Shown: positions 26,643 to 33,879, numbered from the stretch's first letter. The stretch: 64,000 nucleotides of DNA from Brevibacillus brevis (GCF_900637055.1 NZ_LR134338.1:1218501-1282500); one strand, 5' to 3'. The notes: generated by a model from the letters alone, not told the origin. Made by a program: numbers and translations.

Positions 26643-26846
26643 TTAGTTTTCTAGGTGCGACAGATCATCTGCATCAAACAAGTGTTTCAAGATGGCGTGG
26701 CTCACCTCGGTAACAGGCTCGAAAACAAAAGCAACCAGGTGTTCGTGCGGCTCCAGATAATAATTCCTGTAGCCCAGCTGAATCAACTCCCGATTGAGTC
26801 GCGCTGCATCTTCGAAACTTGCGTAAAAATACAGATGCTTGGTCAT
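26643..26846 (-). CDS. Conserved-looking small protein
   Basis: 67 aa starting MTKHLYFYASFEDA, with GGAAGGAGGTGATACT upstream; the longer frame from 26906 lacks a site. The sequence alternates short helices and strands and ends DADDLSHLEN. Last host gene before the prophage. Family not recognised. Confidence 0.55.
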   Translation of the reverse strand: MTKHLYFYASFEDAARLNRELIQLGYRNYYLEPHEHLVAFVFEPVTEVSHAILKHLFDADDLSHLEN

Positions 26847-26931
26847 AGTATCACCTCCTTCCGCAGTAAACCGTAGCAGAAGGAATAGAATCACACCAAC
26901 GATCACGACCTTGATTTCTAATTGGAAAAGG

Positions 26932-26963
26932 AAAAAACCCTTATTTACAATAAGGGTTTTTTC
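26932..26963. terminator. Hairpin with T runs on both sides
   Basis: AAAAAACCCTTAT / ATAAGGGTTTTTT around TTACA. It marks the host-prophage border region and shares the AACCCTTAT and AAGGGTTTTTT strings with the next hairpin. Confidence 0.65.
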
Positions 26964-27025
26964 TTTCTCATCACCTGATCACTCTACCGATTATCCACTT
27001 TCTCCGGATACATACTAACAAGCTT

Positions 27026-27051
27026 AAACCCTTATATATCAAGGGTTTTTT
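27026..27051 (+). terminator. Second related hairpin near prophage edge
   Basis: AAACCCTT / AAGGGTTT around ATATATC, followed by three more T. Similar to the hairpin at 26932. One of the two strings may be part of the left attachment site. Confidence 0.5.
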
Positions 27052-27088
27052 AGCGTATGAAATATGAGTTGTTGACGGATTGTTGACG

Positions 27089-27117
27089 AAAAAAAGGAGC
27101 TGCTGTGTGGCTGCTCC
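27089..27117 (-). terminator. Integrase gene terminator
   Basis: On the minus strand GGAGCAGC / GCAGCTCC, followed by a T run; it abuts the integrase stop codon. Confidence 0.75.
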
Positions 27118-28314
27118 TCATGCATTCTTATTCTTTATTGGGATGATATTGTTAAATTTATTTGCTGCTTCTTTGTCTGCGGTTTGGAGAGCATGTCCAT
27201 AAATATTCATAGTAGTGGTTATGCTGGCATGTCCTAGACGTTCAGAGATAATCTTTGCGTGAACGCCTTGGCTGATTAACAGGGATGCTGACGTGTGGCG
27301 TAGTGCATGGAAGCGTATGTATCGAAGTCCATTGTTTTTTAAAAAACGTCTAAAGTGTAAATATGGGGTTGATGGATGAAATGGTTTTCCATCAGGATTG
27401 CAAAATACAAAGAAGTGATTTCCACCATTCCACTTGTCACCCATCTGTAATCGCATCTTTCGAGCATGAAGATAATATTCTTTTAACTGCTCAGTCAAAG
27501 CATCAGGAAGGCTAATCTTCCGCTTTGATTTTTTTGTTTTTGGTTCATTGATGATTGTTTCGCCATTGATCCGCATAGTTATGCTCTGTTTTACTTCAAT
27601 TGTTCCGTTTTCAAGGTCGATATGTTTCCATTCCAAGCCTATAATCTCTCCCCGGCGCAGGCCAGTTGTGATCGCGAAGGTAAACAACAGTCGCCAATGT
27701 ATAGGCTCCTTTTCCAGAGCTTCAAAGAGAACGGCAACATCTTTTTCATCGTACACCTCAACATCTTTATACGATTCTTTGGGCTTCTTAATATCGGACG
27801 CTGGATTCTTTTTTATGACTTTCCATTCCTCTGCCCGCTGTAAAATATTTTTGATAACACGATGAATATATCTAATTGTTCCTGGCGCTAAACATCCTTC
27901 CTGCCCATCTTGCCGGCTACCCGGATCACCTAATTCAGAAATGAACCTCACAATATGAAACGGTTTTATTTGATCTAACCGCATATGCCCAAAAACAGGA
28001 AGAATGCGTCTTTTAAGGTAGCCCATATAAATGTCTCGCGTTTTTGGACCAAGTTCTTTTGATGCAAAATTTTTGTACCATTGGTCAACAAAGGTCCCGA
28101 AAGTCATTTTCTCAGGTGAAATGAACTCCCCAGCCTCGACTTCCATTTTGAATTTCGCCAGTTCCAATTCCAGATGTTCTTTTAACTTCTTTGGTGTGAA
28201 CTTCTCAGTAATTCTTAGTGTCCTCGTACGTTTGATCCGTTTACCTTTTGCATCATATCCTGCTTCCACTACCAGGAGATAGGAGTTTTCTCCACGCTTC
28301 TGATAAGATGCCAT
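27118..28314 (-). CDS. int: Phage tyrosine integrase
   Basis: 398 aa tyrosine recombinase that inserts and excises the prophage at att sites. An Arm-binding/core-binding N-terminus (residues about 1-170) precedes the catalytic domain with R in TTGLRRGEIIGLEW, HALRHTSASLLIS, LGHASITTTMNIYGHAL (final Tyr). Length is normal for Bacillales phage integrases. It reads outward at the prophage left edge, as expected next to attL. Confidence 0.96.
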   Translation of the reverse strand: MASYQKRGENSYLLVVEAGYDAKGKRIKRTRTLRITEKFTPKKLKEHLELELAKFKMEVEAGEFISPEKMTFGTFVDQWYKNFASKELGPKTRDIYMGYLKRRILPVFGHMRLDQIKPFHIVRFISELGDPGSRQDGQEGCLAPGTIRYIHRVIKNILQRAEEWKVIKKNPASDIKKPKESYKDVEVYDEKDVAVLFEALEKEPIHWRLLFTFAITTGLRRGEIIGLEWKHIDLENGTIEVKQSITMRINGETIINEPKTKKSKRKISLPDALTEQLKEYYLHARKMRLQMGDKWNGGNHFFVFCNPDGKPFHPSTPYLHFRRFLKNNGLRYIRFHALRHTSASLLISQGVHAKIISERLGHASITTTMNIYGHALQTADKEAANKFNNIIPIKNKNA

Positions 28315-28326
28315 TCCTATTCCCTC

Positions 28327-28536
28327 CTATTCTTCATCTGGAATGTGTTCAATGATGTCTTCAATGCGGCAATTAAAGTGATTGCAGATTTTATCGAGCA
28401 CTTCCATTGCGACAAACTCGTCTCTACCCATCTTTGCAATTGTTGTTGAATGAAGCGCAATCTGTTCTTTTAAATCTTTCTTTTTCATCCCTCTATCAAT
28501 TAACAACTTCCATAAAGGTTTGTAAGTGAATCCCAA
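28327..28536 (-). CDS. Small HTH regulator (Cro/C1-type)
   Basis: 69 aa, a single helix-turn-helix of the YozG/Xre kind (KDLKEQIALHSTTIAKMGRD), C-terminal FNCRIEDIIEHIPDEE. TTG start with GGAGGGG about 6 bases upstream. It is 12 bases before the integrase gene in the same direction, so it may control integrase expression. Confidence 0.75.
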   Translation of the reverse strand: MGFTYKPLWKLLIDRGMKKKDLKEQIALHSTTIAKMGRDEFVAMEVLDKICNHFNCRIEDIIEHIPDEE

Positions 28537-28689
28537 ACAAAACCCCTCCCTTTCGAAGTAAGTATATCCTTAAAAGTGCTGTGAAGCAAATGAAAAATAC
28601 GCATATGTGATTTTTTTGTTGACATTAGTGTGAAAGAGTAGGTAATATAACTACATCAAAGTGATTTTTTAATACCTAAAAACGTGCTG

Positions 28690-29499
28690 ATGGAGGCGAT
28701 TCACATTAATGCTTATACTCTGGAAACAATGGAAAAGTATAGCCGTTTTACGTCACGAGAAGACTTAATATCCACAATCAATCAACACTTGGGTAGTCTG
28801 CAAGAAAAACTAACTCCTGCGACATTGAAAGTTCTTGATGCAATTAGAATGCGTTCCAAGAAGATTTATGGAGTCGCGTATCTAAAAATTGAAACAATCA
28901 TTACTTTAACAAAAGTAAGCCGGGCAAGCGTGGAAAGAGCGATTAGAAAGTTGGATCAGGTAGGGATCATAAAACGAGTGACAACATCCAGAAAAACGGG
29001 ACTCCAAGGGGCGAACATTTACTATTTTTTACCCCTGAATGACGGGGTTGAAGTGACGGGGTTGGACAAGCCCAAAACGCCTGAGAAATCAAAGGTTGAG
29101 GCTCCCAAACAGGATACTAATACAGGGGTTTTTAATACTCCAAAAAGACCAAAAGAAACTAAGAAAAATAACGTAAACGGAACGCACCTCGCGAAAGACA
29201 GCTTAGTAATTCCCTCTTACATCCCGAAAGATTTCGCTAAGTTGATCCAGCAAGGATTTTCATGTGGACGAGTGATCAAACAGTTCTGGAGCAAGGTGGT
29301 GATGTTTAAAAACGTTACAGGATGGACCCGTAACGAAAACGTATTGCCAGTTGCTACAGACGCTTGGGAATACACCAAGAACGAGTACAAGAGGGATAAA
29401 AATGAGTGGGAGCTTGATCGATTCCTAAAATGTTTCTACGGGACGATGAAGCGGATCGAAGAGAAAAGAGTCGAGGAGCACGCAGCGATGTGGATGTAA
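28690..29499 (+). CDS. Phage winged-helix DNA-binding protein
   Basis: About 269 aa. Residues about 40-110 form a winged helix (LTPATLKVLDAIRMRS, TLTKVSRASVERAIRKLDQVG). A lysine/proline-rich linker follows (about 125-170) and then a helical C-terminal domain (DFAKLIQQGFSCGRVIKQFW). Similar proteins occur in Bacillales plasmids and phages. The start is uncertain: GGAGG lies 8 bases before an ATT codon at 28705, while the ATG at 28690 and GTG at 28684 have no site. Confidence 0.7.
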   Translation: MEAIHINAYTLETMEKYSRFTSREDLISTINQHLGSLQEKLTPATLKVLDAIRMRSKKIYGVAYLKIETIITLTKVSRASVERAIRKLDQVGIIKRVTTSRKTGLQGANIYYFLPLNDGVEVTGLDKPKTPEKSKVEAPKQDTNTGVFNTPKRPKETKKNNVNGTHLAKDSLVIPSYIPKDFAKLIQQGFSCGRVIKQFWSKVVMFKNVTGWTRNENVLPVATDAWEYTKNEYKRDKNEWELDRFLKCFYGTMKRIEEKRVEEHAAMWM

Positions 29500-29805
29500 T
29501 TTTTAAAAAAGTTTGCCGATACTATAAAATTTTGTTAAGGAAAATGCTATACTATTTGGGTAAAATTTACTTTTGTTAAGAATCAATCTAAAATAGGTAA
29601 AAGCAAAAAGCCAACGGGGTCTGCATAGTTGGTAGCTATGCAAACTCTTTACCACCAAGACACACCCTTGGTGGCGGGCCGGAGCCACTTTCCATTGACT
29701 TAAACATTATTATACAACAAGTGGTACAAATTCGGTGTTTTACTTAAATCCTGCCATCATAAAATTGGTGTAAGGCTTTTGCTTCTCAAAGGAGAGAAGT
29801 AATAA
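29500..29805 (+). other. 306-bp gene-free stretch with hairpins
   Basis: No credible gene. AT-rich from 29500 to about 29600. Then two strong hairpins close together: TGCATAG / CTATGCA (29622-29642) and CCACCAAG / CTTGGTGG (29652-29674), followed by a GC-rich GGCGGGCCGGAGCC. They form a compact structured leader or RNA upstream of the peptide-receptor gene. No known riboswitch class is matched with confidence. Confidence 0.4.
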
Positions 29806-31032
29806 ATGCCAAACAAAAGAAAATATTTCGGGGAACTATTGCGCGAGCTACGGCACACAAAGAAGTGGAGCCAGGAAGATTTAGCAGAAGTATTGGACGT
29901 TTCGCGGCAAACTATTGCAAATACCGAGAGAGGACAGAACGTCCCAAAGGTTAGGTTCGTAGAGCATGTGTTTCGACTATTTGAATCGGTAGAGATCGTC
30001 AAGGCATATGCCGCTATTCAAGATGACAAACGAGAGCTAATAGCTCTTGCAAATTTCGTAGCAGAGGTAGATTATTCAGTCGCCAAGCAGATCATGAAGA
30101 AGGTAATTCGCGGATCGTTGAAGACGAATGATTTTGAAACTATGTTTCCCGCCATGTTTCAAATTGTGATGTGGGACATGAAGATTAAGAAAAAGGTTAA
30201 CCCGAAGAAAAGCAGCTGGTTAATCAGAATAGCTGAGAATCTTGGTCCAGATCCCGACCTTTTTATCGAGCTGACAGACGAGCTTTATGCAATATCTGGC
30301 TCATCCAAAAATTACGAAGCATTCATTACTATAACCGAGGCAATTAAAGACAAAGTTTATCTGGACAACAGAAAACTATCTTATATGCTGGGACACCAAG
30401 CAAATGCTTATTACTATACAGGCGATGAACACAAGGCTTACAAGAAGATGTCTAAAGCCATCGAAGTAATGAATGGAGAGGTTTATAAACATACTCACTT
30501 TATCTACCACAAGCACGCAATGATTTGTTTGCAAAAATTCAATTACGATGAAGCATTAGAATGTGAGCTAAAATGTTTGGAGATTCTGGAACCAACCAGT
30601 GATTTTCTCAAATTTATCAATGCAGGTCTTGCACGCCTCTACTATATGACAGGAAGATATGAAGATGCACAAATCTATTGGGAATCTGCTTTCAAACGAC
30701 TTGGGAAGAATGACCCCGAGCGGACACATTCCCTTAACGATATCATCATGATGGAGATTAGATTAGGGAACCTTGAAAGTGCTAGAGTCAAAATCAAGGA
30801 ATGCGACGAAATTCTCAAGTTAGCAAGAAAGAGTGACTGGCGACATTACGATGATGAAGATATGTTATTACGTCGTAACAAAGTGATGCTAAAGGCTGTT
30901 GAGACTGGGGAGTATGTAACAAGAGAAGTCGATAATATTCTGCAGGAGCTTGAGAAAAGTCATTTGAAAGATGAATTGTTGCTTACTAAGAATTTTGTCC
31001 TAGAAAGAGCATTATTGTCAGTTAGAATATAG
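29806..31032 (+). CDS. HTH-TPR peptide-receptor-like regulator (RNPP/AimR-like)
   Basis: 408 aa. Residues 8-60 are a helix-turn-helix (SQEDLAEVLDVSRQTIANTE). The rest is a series of helical pairs like TPR repeats (NYDEALECELKCLEIL, TGRYEDAQIYWESAFKRLG, and YYYTGDEHKAYKKMSKAIE). This layout is that of RNPP receptors (PlcR, NprR, Rgg) and of AimR, the arbitrium receptor of Bacillus phages; all bind short secreted peptides. It is followed 25 bp later by a secreted pro-peptide gene. The start follows AAGGAGAGAAGTAAT. DNA binding and peptide sensing are inferred from architecture and context. Confidence 0.8.
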   Translation: MPNKRKYFGELLRELRHTKKWSQEDLAEVLDVSRQTIANTERGQNVPKVRFVEHVFRLFESVEIVKAYAAIQDDKRELIALANFVAEVDYSVAKQIMKKVIRGSLKTNDFETMFPAMFQIVMWDMKIKKKVNPKKSSWLIRIAENLGPDPDLFIELTDELYAISGSSKNYEAFITITEAIKDKVYLDNRKLSYMLGHQANAYYYTGDEHKAYKKMSKAIEVMNGEVYKHTHFIYHKHAMICLQKFNYDEALECELKCLEILEPTSDFLKFINAGLARLYYMTGRYEDAQIYWESAFKRLGKNDPERTHSLNDIIMMEIRLGNLESARVKIKECDEILKLARKSDWRHYDDEDMLLRRNKVMLKAVETGEYVTREVDNILQELEKSHLKDELLLTKNFVLERALLSVRI

Positions 31033-31057
31033 GTATCACGTTGTAGGAGGTTTGTTC

Positions 31058-31249
31058 ATGAAGAAAAAGCTTATCTTCATCCCGAGTCTTGCGTTGTTAA
31101 TCGGATTATTCACTGCGAACGAGGTATCTCTGGCCGGACCACCAGATGGCTGGGGGATAGCTCCAGAAACAAAAGTGATCCAAACTGGAGATTCCGAGCC
31201 AACGACTTGGGGAGTTTCTCCGCTTGGAGGCCCCCCTGACGGTTGGTAA
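31058..31249 (+). CDS. Secreted pro-peptide with two GPPDGW copies (pheromone candidate)
   Basis: 63 aa, ATG with AGGAGG 7 bases upstream, 25 bp after the receptor gene. A Lys-rich start and hydrophobic stretch (KKKLIFIPSLALLIGLFTA) give a signal peptide. The rest is short and repetitive: GPPDGWGIAP, then EPTTWGVSPL, then the C-terminal GGPPDGW. The exported tail and duplicated hexapeptide match what is expected of a processed signalling peptide of the Phr/AimP/PapR type, but with a C-terminal Trp rather than the GA of known arbitrium peptides. Mature form is inferred. Confidence 0.75.
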   Translation: MKKKLIFIPSLALLIGLFTANEVSLAGPPDGWGIAPETKVIQTGDSEPTTWGVSPLGGPPDGW

Positions 31250-31263
31250 TTCTAAACCATTAA

Positions 31264-31311
31264 TGTAAAGTGGCTTACAAATTTTGGAGAAAAAAGTTGT
31301 TGCACTTTACA
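31264..31311 (+). promoter_or_regulatory. 9-bp inverted repeat with 30-bp spacer (operator candidate)
   Basis: TGTAAAGTG (31264-31272) and CACTTTACA (31303-31311), perfect and in opposite orientation; centre-to-centre 39 bp. Known AimR sites are also widely spaced inverted repeats (6-bp arms, about 25-bp spacer). The right arm overlaps a weak -35 (TTTACA) of a possible promoter with TATAAA at 31331. It could also pair in RNA. Confidence 0.5.
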
Positions 31312-31338
31312 GAAAAAAGAATTTGATTGGTATAAAAT

Positions 31339-31372
31339 AACGGTAGGCATATAAGCCTGTCGTTCTTTTTTT
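31339..31372 (+). terminator. Terminator after pro-peptide gene
   Basis: 10-bp stem AACGGTAGGC / GCCTGTCGTT (two G-U pairs) followed by seven T after a C. Confidence 0.75.
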
Positions 31373-31391
31373 GTTATAGGGCTGGAAACAG

Positions 31392-31420
31392 TTGCAAAAT
31401 GTACAAGATACTCATACAAT
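31392..31420 (+). promoter_or_regulatory. Sigma-A type promoter
   Basis: TTGCAA, 17 bases, TACAAT. It drives the small gene at 31459. Confidence 0.65.
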
Positions 31421-31458
31421 AAATAAGAACTTACGTTCGATTCAAGGGGGAGAAGTGC

Positions 31459-31614
31459 GTGATCACTGTTAAGTCAACAAAATGGACTCCAGAACTGGTA
31501 GGAAAGTTACATAATCTTTTGAAAGAGGACCATAGTGAAGCTCTCCAAAATATTGAAGACATCGTTTCGAAAGAAATTCCAAATAAAAGAAAGAACGACC
31601 AGTCTCTCCGTTGA
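31459..31614 (+). CDS. Small 51-aa phage protein downstream of the peptide module
   Basis: GTG start with AAGGGGGAGAAG upstream and its own promoter 39 bases before. The product is charged and helical (KWTPELVGKLHNLLKEDHSE, then IEDIVSKE). It ends inside the terminator shared with the repressor. Position is that of the output gene in arbitrium loci, but no similarity is claimed. Confidence 0.5.
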   Translation: MITVKSTKWTPELVGKLHNLLKEDHSEALQNIEDIVSKEIPNKRKNDQSLR

Positions 31615-31629
31615 GATTGGTCGTTCTTA
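31591..31629. terminator. Bidirectional terminator between convergent phage genes
   Basis: AAGAACGACCA / TGGTCGTTCTT with an inner TCTC/GAGA pairing; flanked by A-rich and T-rich tails. Confidence 0.75.
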
Positions 31630-32001
31630 TTTCAGGGCATTCAATATTCCGATTACACGATCCAGGCTTTCGTCATTGTCCTCCATTGCCATCAGGATAC
31701 GAACAGCCTCTTTCTTCTTTTCGCTTACATCTGGGTCATTGAGAATTTTTTCGAAGGCATTTGCTACTTCTACCTGTCCGGCCAACTTCAATAGATTTTC
31801 TAGTGGATAGTCATAAGCAGCTGCAAGCTTTTGAAGAGTTTCGGCAGTTGGGTTTACTGGTTGTTTTGTGCTCCGATTCTTATTTAGCTCTAAATCACGG
31901 ATGTATGTAAAGTTTAATCCAGTCATCTCAGCAACTTCTCTCAAAGAGAGTCTTTTCTCTTTTCTCAAGGCTTCAAGGGTTCTACCAAGTTCGTTTTGCA
32001 T
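31627..32001 (-). CDS. CI-like phage repressor
   Basis: 124 aa. An Xre/Cro-type HTH at residues about 5-60 (LRKEKRLSLREVAEMTGLNF) is followed by a helical dimerisation region; no RecA-cleavable peptidase domain is present. The ATG at 32001 has GAGGTG about 10 bases upstream, while the earlier ATG at 32019 overlaps it. Divergent from the Cro-like gene across four dyad operators, so it is the natural lysogeny repressor of this prophage. Confidence 0.8.
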   Translation of the reverse strand: MQNELGRTLEALRKEKRLSLREVAEMTGLNFTYIRDLELNKNRSTKQPVNPTAETLQKLAAAYDYPLENLLKLAGQVEVANAFEKILNDPDVSEKKKEAVRILMAMEDNDESLDRVIGILNALK

Positions 32002-32021
32002 TGGATATTTACACCTCATCT

Positions 32022-32062
32022 TTGTAGTGTAGACACTACAAATTGTAGTATATACACGACAA
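32022..32062. promoter_or_regulatory. Left operator pair (OL-like)
   Basis: Two 20-bp dyads spaced 21 bp centre to centre: TTGTAGTGTAGACACTACAA at 32022-32041 (perfect 9-bp arms) and TTGTAGTATATACACGACAA at 32043-32062. They lie just upstream of the repressor start, fitting autoregulation. Confidence 0.75.
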
Positions 32063-32110
32063 AATAGGAAGAGATCATTTGTTCTTTTACGGAGAAATAT
32101 AAAAAAACTA

Positions 32111-32159
32111 TTGACGTTTTGTGTTGTTCACCATACAATCTGACGTATAAACACCACAA
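32111..32159 (+). promoter_or_regulatory. Rightward early promoter with two operators (PR/OR-like)
   Basis: TTGACG, 17 bases, TACAAT (32111-32139). Two degenerate copies of the same 20-bp dyad overlap it and its start: 32119-32138 and 32140-32159, again 21 bp apart. Repressor binding here would block the early transcript starting with the Cro-like gene. Confidence 0.75.
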
Positions 32160-32221
32160 CATGTCGAGTTCAATCTACATAATGTTGCATCTAAGCAACG
32201 CCCCAGGGGGTGAATGTCTCA

Positions 32222-32473
32222 ATGAAAAATACCATTAAGTCTCTACGTAGTCTTCCAGAATATAATCTTTCCCAAGCGAAACTGGCAGAGGAGCTTGGCA
32301 CATCAAGAGATCGGATCAGTGCGATAGAGAATGGCGCGGTTCCCAGTGGAAAACTGATGTTAAGAATCTGCACCTACTTCAATCGCGATATACGAGAAAT
32401 TTTTTTTGATGATGGTGTTGTATGCACCACACAAAAACGTAAAAAAAAACAACAAAAAAGGCGAGTTAAGTAG
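32222..32473 (+). CDS. Cro-like HTH protein
   Basis: 83 aa. HTH at residues about 10-55 (LSQAKLAEELGTSRDRISAIENG) then YFNRDIREIFFDD, and a very basic tail (KRKKKQQKRRVK). The ATG has AGGGGGTG 8 bases upstream; GTG 32210 is inside that site. First gene of the rightward early operon, opposite the repressor. Confidence 0.8.
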   Translation: MKNTIKSLRSLPEYNLSQAKLAEELGTSRDRISAIENGAVPSGKLMLRICTYFNRDIREIFFDDGVVCTTQKRKKKQQKRRVK

Positions 32474-32726
32474 GAAAAATGAGGTTCAGTATGACGAGCG
32501 GGGGAGGATGATCTATCATCCTGAATTCCATCCAAACCAAGGCAAGAGATTCACGGATGAAGAGACAGCCTATCTTTGCAAATTCTACGAAACAGATACT
32601 CTCAAATCTTTGTCACTTGCCCTAGGCCGCTTAGAAAAGTCACTGGAGTACAGGATTGCGTATCTCAAAAAGAAGGCGCTGTTCGATTACTACAGGGACA
32701 GATGGGATCGTCAAATGAATGCTTAA
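32406..32726 (+). CDS. Small phage protein, paralog of the product at 33341
   Basis: The convincing part begins near 32484 (YDERGRMIYHPEFHPNQG) and ends DRWDRQMNA. It is clearly homologous to the 96-aa protein at 33341 (YDSYGRMQYHPEFHFNHK, LCKFYETD, LSLALGR), a likely small DNA-binding or regulatory protein. The true start is unclear: the frame overlaps the Cro-like gene, no good ribosome site is seen, and an A9 and an A6 run (32441, 32454) lie in the overlap. Confidence 0.55.
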   Translation: MMMVLYAPHKNVKKNNKKGELSRKNEVQYDERGRMIYHPEFHPNQGKRFTDEETAYLCKFYETDTLKSLSLALGRLEKSLEYRIAYLKKKALFDYYRDRWDRQMNA

Positions 32727-32749
32727 TTTGCTGGGAGGTGAAAAGAGAA

Positions 32750-33073
32750 ATGGCAGATCAAAAAAGCGTCGATTTTTTGGAAGCGTTGGTTGATCAAATC
32801 GCACAGGATGAACGACTAATTGAGAAACTCATTCCTAGACTTTTGGAAAGGCTTGGTGGTAATTCTCAAAAGCCCGATCAGTGGTTAACGGTAAATGATG
32901 CTGCGGAGTATCTGGGAGTATCCATGTACACAATCTACACCATGGTCAGAGAAGGCTCGTTAAAGGCTTCACGTTTGGGCCAACTTAACTCAAGAAAACC
33001 CACTATCAGATTCAAGAAAAGTGCTTTAGATGAATGGTTGGACAATGGAGGGGTACGAGAACAGAATTCGTAA
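32750..33073 (+). CDS. Excisionase-like HTH protein
   Basis: 107 aa. After a helical N-terminus comes a MerR/excisionase-type winged helix (WLTVNDAAEYLGVSMYTIYT, then EGSLKASRLGQLN, FKKSALDEWL). ATG after GGGAGGTG. In this early position it may be an excisionase or a regulator. Confidence 0.75.
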   Translation: MADQKSVDFLEALVDQIAQDERLIEKLIPRLLERLGGNSQKPDQWLTVNDAAEYLGVSMYTIYTMVREGSLKASRLGQLNSRKPTIRFKKSALDEWLDNGGVREQNS

Positions 33074-33113
33074 TCCTCGGAATTTTGAATGGAATATGGG
33101 GGAGTGAAAGGCT

Positions 33114-33344
33114 GTGAAGTACGACTTTGATTCTGCGATTACGCGAATAGCAAAGCTGTGGAGCATCTACCGTTCCTTGCGACATCAGCCAGCTGACGGC
33201 ACATGGGACTGGTGGATCGTGAATGAAGTAAACGAGCTGGAAAAGGAAATGGCCACTGCTCGTAACAGTGACCAATTCAACACTCAAACAAATTTGAATA
33301 GTCCTATCCTACCACAGTTTCTTGGAGGTGGACAAGCACTATGA
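33114..33344 (+). CDS. Small phage protein of unknown function
   Basis: 76 aa; GTG with GGGGGAG upstream. Starts KYDFDSAITRIAKLWSIYRS, ends with LPQFLGGGQAL. Its last four bases overlap the next gene, so they are coupled. Confidence 0.55.
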   Translation: MKYDFDSAITRIAKLWSIYRSLRHQPADGTWDWWIVNEVNELEKEMATARNSDQFNTQTNLNSPILPQFLGGGQAL

Positions 33345-33631
33345 CACGAGCTGCTACAGCCGTCGTCATCGAAGACGGAATTGCTTATGATTCATACGGC
33401 CGAATGCAATACCACCCGGAATTTCACTTTAATCATAAAGCACCATTTGAAGAAGATGAGCTGGAATACCTCTGCAAGTTCTATGAAACAGATGCAACAA
33501 GATCACTTTCCTTTGCATTAGGAAGAACGGAACACACGATTAGAACCACGGTTAATCAACTGAGAAAAAACGGAATGTACCAGGTGTATATAGATCGTTG
33601 GAATGCACGCTATGATCTTGAATCTAACTGA
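33341..33631 (+). CDS. Small phage protein, paralog of the product at 32406
   Basis: 96 aa; ATG with GGAGGTGG upstream. Shares YHPEFHFN, LCKFYETDATRSLSFALGR and the C-terminal YxDRWxxR with the 32406 product; the middle resembles a short helical DNA-binding fold. Two copies flank the excisionase-like gene. Confidence 0.65.
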   Translation: MTRAATAVVIEDGIAYDSYGRMQYHPEFHFNHKAPFEEDELEYLCKFYETDATRSLSFALGRTEHTIRTTVNQLRKNGMYQVYIDRWNARYDLESN

Positions 33632-33651
33632 AAATACAGGGGGATAAGGAC

Positions 33652-33879
33652 ATGAAATCAACAGGAATTGTAAGAAAGATCGATCATTTAGGACGAGTTG
33701 TTTTGCCAAAGGAGCTTCGCAACACTCTTGATCTTCCGGAAGGTACTCCAATGGAAGTCTTCGTGAACAATAACCAAATCATTCTCCAGAAGTATGTCCC
33801 TGGTTGCGCTTTGTGTGGGAGTGTTGAAAACGTTCATCCTCATAAGAGTGGAAAGTTGGTGTGCAAAGGATGCCTATAA
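33652..33879 (+). CDS. AbrB/SpoVT-type transition regulator with zinc-ribbon tail
   Basis: 75 aa. Residues 1-48 are an AbrB swapped-hairpin domain (IVRKIDHLGRVVLPKELRN, PMEVFVNNNQIILQKY); residues 50-75 hold two CxxC pairs (CALCGS, CKGCL) likely binding zinc. AbrB-like proteins repress stationary-phase and phage genes. ATG after AGGGGGATAAGGAC. It overlaps the YyaC-like gene by 19 bases. Confidence 0.8.
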   Translation: MKSTGIVRKIDHLGRVVLPKELRNTLDLPEGTPMEVFVNNNQIILQKYVPGCALCGSVENVHPHKSGKLVCKGCL

